A DNA stretch of 64,000 bases from an uncultured Anaerofilum sp. (GTDB lineage: Bacteria; Bacillota; Clostridia; Oscillospirales; Ruminococcaceae). The stretch covers positions 62,001 through 126,000 of the forward strand of contig CALWZC010000006.1 of the NCBI GenBank assembly GCA_944385935.1, in the 5' to 3' direction. Each line of letters opens with the position of its first letter. Position 1 is the stretch's first letter. Shown piece by piece: positions 61,865-64,000 of the stretch. A program made the translations under genes and the position numbers. The notes under the pieces are model-generated. The model worked only from the letters and a program-made list of their open reading frames with translations. It was not told the DNA's origin and ran no database searches.

Positions 61865-62571
61865 GCACCCCCATGATTGAGATGCATGGCATTGTAAAAA
61901 CCTACTTTGAGGGAAAACCAAACGCATTGGAAATTTTGCACGGCATTGATTTGGTGGTGCAACCGGGGGAGTTTGTGTCCATTGTAGGGGAAAGCGGCAG
62001 TGGAAAATCCACCTTGATGAACCTCATTGGAGCATTGGACAGACCTTCAAAAGGCAGCTATCGGCTGGATGGTGTGGATGTTTCCCACGCCTCCGACCGT
62101 CAGCTTTCGGAAATTCGCAACCGAAAAATTGGGTTTGTATTTCAGAATTTCAATTTAATTGGTCGCTCCAATGCACAGAAAAATGTGGAATTACCTCTGC
62201 TGTATGCAGGTGTGCCTGCAAGAGAGCGAAGCCGACGAGCAAAAGAATTGTTGGAACTGGTAGGCATGGGGCAGCGTAGCCGCCACAAGCCAGCAGAATT
62301 GTCTGGCGGACAAAAACAACGTGTTGCCATTGCCCGTGCTCTTGCCTGTGAGGCACCTCTATTACTTGCAGATGAGCCTACTGGTGCTTTGGATACTGCC
62401 ACCAGTCGAACGGTTATGGATTTATTCCATCGCTTACATAAGGAGCAAGGCAAAACTATTGTTTTAATTACCCATAGCCCCCAACTTGCAGCAGAAACAG
62501 AACGAGTTATCACATTGATGGATGGCTGTATTGTGGGAGAGGAAAAAGGGGGTGCCTACCATGATGGATAA
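61861..62571 (+). CDS. ABC transporter ATP-binding protein, MacB/LolD-like
   Basis: A 236-residue ATPase with Walker A GESGSGKS (43-50), Q loop FQNFNLIGRSNAQKN, signature LSGGQKQRVAIAR, Walker B LLADEPTGALD, and H loop THSPQ. GGGGAGGAG precedes the ATG. The stop overlaps the permease start by 11 bases, so the three genes of the exporter are co-translated. Confidence 0.93.
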   Translation: MSTPMIEMHGIVKTYFEGKPNALEILHGIDLVVQPGEFVSIVGESGSGKSTLMNLIGALDRPSKGSYRLDGVDVSHASDRQLSEIRNRKIGFVFQNFNLIGRSNAQKNVELPLLYAGVPARERSRRAKELLELVGMGQRSRHKPAELSGGQKQRVAIARALACEAPLLLADEPTGALDTATSRTVMDLFHRLHKEQGKTIVLITHSPQLAAETERVITLMDGCIVGEEKGGAYHDG

Positions 62572-63808
62572 TATCCGGTTGGCATTTGCAAGCCTTTTTG
62601 CCAACAAATTGAGAGCATTACTAACCATGCTGGGCATTATCATTGGCATTGGTGCGGTGATTGGTATTGTAACAGTGGGCGACTCTCTTACAGGTTCCAT
62701 CACAGACAGCATGAACAGTATGGGGGCTTCCAACATTACTGTGAGTTTGCAGAGAAAGAGCAGTACAGACCAAGGAGCCTTGTTGTTTGGGCGTAGCAAC
62801 CCAGAGGCAAAGGACTTGATAACCCCCACTATGATTGAAGAATACAAAAGTCAATTTGGCGACCAAATAGATACCATTGCACTAAGCCGGCAAATGGGAA
62901 GCGGTCAAGTGGAGGTGGAAGAAAACAGTGCCAACATCACCATAACAGGGGTAAATGGGGATTATAAAACCGTAGCAAACCCCACTATGCTCTATGGGCG
63001 ATTTGTACAGGACAGCGACAACCAGAGAATGTTGGCAGTGGTCAGTGATGTGTTTGTAGAGGAGATTTTTCCGGGACAGCAAAATGTGCTAGGAGAGTCT
63101 TTTGATGTGGTAGTAAATAATGCCATTTTGCGTTTTTACATTGTAGGGGTATATGAATACCAAAGTGAAGGCATGATTAGCATGGATAATAGTGACCCTG
63201 TAACCACTGCCTACATTCCTGTTGAGGCTGCAAGAAAGCTACTGGGAGAAAGCGAAGGGTACCAGAGTTTGACTGTGGTAGGAGCCTCAGGGCAGGATAA
63301 TACTGCTTTGATGGAACAGACAGAGGACTTTTTTGCCAGCTATTATACCCATAACAATTCCTACACCATTGCTGCCAGCAGCTTGGAATCTATGATGTCC
63401 ACCTTGACTGAAATGCTGGATACCATAAAGTTGGCAGTGGCTGCCATTGCTGCCATTAGCTTGTTGGTAGGTGGCATCGGTGTAATGAATATTATGTTGG
63501 TGTCCATTACAGAACGAACAAGGGAAATTGGTGTGCGTAAGGCATTGGGTGCACCAAACAGTGCCATTCGGGTACAATTTATCACAGAATCGGTGGTTAT
63601 CTGCTTGGCAGGTGGTGCATTGGGAATTGCCGTGGGCATTGCTTTGGGTGCATGGGGTGCCGGAATGTTAGGATATCCAGCTCGCCCCAGTATAACAGCT
63701 ATTGCCATAGCCGTTGGTTTTTCTATGGCTATTGGGGTGTTCTTTGGCTATTACCCTGCCAACAAAGCGGCAAAATTAGACCCCATTGAAGCCCTGCGCT
63801 ATGAATAA
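62561..63808 (+). CDS. ABC transporter permease, MacB-like
   Basis: A 415-residue permease. One N-terminal helix (about 20-42, LLTMLGIIIGIGAVIGIVTV), a large extracytoplasmic MacB_PCD domain (about 45-290), and three C-terminal helices with NIMLVSITERTREIGVRKALGA in pattern, the FtsX/MacB signature. It ends ANKAAKLDPIEALRYE, as usual. ATG at 62561 (MMDN) follows GGGGG at about eight bases. It exports an unknown substrate, perhaps a peptide or antibiotic, with the adaptor and ATPase. Confidence 0.92.
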   Translation: MMDNIRLAFASLFANKLRALLTMLGIIIGIGAVIGIVTVGDSLTGSITDSMNSMGASNITVSLQRKSSTDQGALLFGRSNPEAKDLITPTMIEEYKSQFGDQIDTIALSRQMGSGQVEVEENSANITITGVNGDYKTVANPTMLYGRFVQDSDNQRMLAVVSDVFVEEIFPGQQNVLGESFDVVVNNAILRFYIVGVYEYQSEGMISMDNSDPVTTAYIPVEAARKLLGESEGYQSLTVVGASGQDNTALMEQTEDFFASYYTHNNSYTIAASSLESMMSTLTEMLDTIKLAVAAIAAISLLVGGIGVMNIMLVSITERTREIGVRKALGAPNSAIRVQFITESVVICLAGGALGIAVGIALGAWGAGMLGYPARPSITAIAIAVGFSMAIGVFFGYYPANKAAKLDPIEALRYE

Positions 63809-63836
63809 ACAATGCCCCATGGGAACTGGGAAAGCA

Positions 63837-63865
63837 TTGACTTTCGGTGTTGCGTGCTTTATTAT
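63837..63865 (+). promoter_or_regulatory. Sigma-A-type promoter of the glycyl-tRNA synthetase gene
   Basis: TTGACT and TATTAT are spaced by exactly 17 bases. A short stem CAGCC/GGCTG lies in the leader at about 63876-63889. Confidence 0.65.
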
Positions 63866-63931
63866 AAAAAGCAAGACTGGCAGCCGGTGGGCTGGCTGAG
63901 GAACAAACCGAAAAGGGGAGCCGAAATCGAA

Positions 63932-64000
63932 ATGAAGAACAGCGAAAAAACAATGGACCAAATTATTTCTCTGTGCAAAAACAGAGGATTTATTTATGCA
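63932..64000 (+). CDS. glyS: Glycyl-tRNA synthetase, N-terminal start (partial)
   Basis: Only 23 codons are in the window. They read MKNSEKTMDQIISLCKN then RGFIYA. The pattern MDxxxxLCKxRGFI is the start of the single-chain class II glycyl-tRNA synthetase (GlyQS-type) found in Clostridia. GGGGAG precedes the ATG at about eleven bases; the second ATG at 63953 is a possible alternative. The leader is too short to hold a standard T-box. Identification is by the short N-terminal match only. Confidence 0.7.
   Translation, partial: MKNSEKTMDQIISLCKNRGFIYA

Noticed and set aside
63809..63931. T-box riboswitch before the glycyl-tRNA synthetase gene
   Set aside because: The space from the promoter to the ATG is only about 65 bases, too short, and the conserved AGGGTGG-type motif is absent.
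1..64000. tRNA or rRNA genes, CRISPR arrays, insertion sequences, prophage
   Set aside because: I found no cloverleaf-like or rRNA sequence, no regular spaced repeats, no transposase or phage structural genes in reading through both strands.

Overview
The window looks like a piece of a low-to-mid GC Bacillota chromosome, most likely class Clostridia and plausibly Oscillospirales; I cannot name a genus. The reasons are Gram-positive AGGAGG-type ribosome sites before nearly every gene, an AbrB-type regulator with a zinc ribbon, SpoIIE, a small Spo0A C-terminal-like protein, a class D-like sortase, DUF3048 lipoproteins and an LTA-synthase-like sulfatase. I saw no rRNA, tRNA, CRISPR array, insertion sequence or prophage block. 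This is core chromosome with a few unusual loci.

Layout. 1-277: end of an rlmI-like rRNA methyltransferase. 7682-333 (minus): a nine-gene run with gaps of at most about 56 bases: two G3E (CobW-type) GTPases, signal peptidase I, a MATE pump, a CPBP protease, tadA, a FabG-like reductase, a small membrane protein and a GH25 lysozyme. A 7-1-7 palindrome of Fur/Zur type precedes the first gene, whose product carries a His/Cys-rich repeat. 7757-16152: a methyltransferase, aminopeptidase P, a HisJ-type phosphatase, a membrane protein and sortase, PRPP synthetase, and a glycoside-hydrolase-like protein. 19078-15034 (minus): rpe, then three Rnf-like membrane subunits (D, E, A), then the glycoside-hydrolase-like gene. 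The Rnf-like trio lacks the flavin threonine and three of four iron-sulfur cysteines, and no rnfB, rnfC or rnfG is present. I consider it the most unusual locus here.

19252-22842: a PhoP/PhoR-like two-component pair, ruvX and a DEDDh exonuclease. 23065-29925: a DUF2264 protein, NUDIX, DUF523, a large polytopic membrane protein, prfC and a GDSL hydrolase. 29970-36018: an LTA-synthase-like protein, a GldA/GldF/GldG-like ABC set and a DUF3592-like protein. 36023-38280 (minus): an AlaX editing protein and an in-frame TrmB-RidA fusion. 38427-43607: a small helical protein, an operon of ECF sigma factor plus response regulator plus kinase preceded by an 11-base tandem repeat, and cysK-cysE.

43724-50557: the mini Spo0A-like protein, a ribbon-helix-helix protein with clpB, a WYL regulator and oligoendopeptidase F. 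50757-54518: three tandem DUF3048 lipoproteins. 54576-64000: a histidine phosphatase, an XRE regulator, abrB, trpS, spoIIE, a MacA/MacB-type efflux set and the start of a glycyl-tRNA synthetase gene. Most genes end at clear intrinsic terminators, many shared by convergent pairs.
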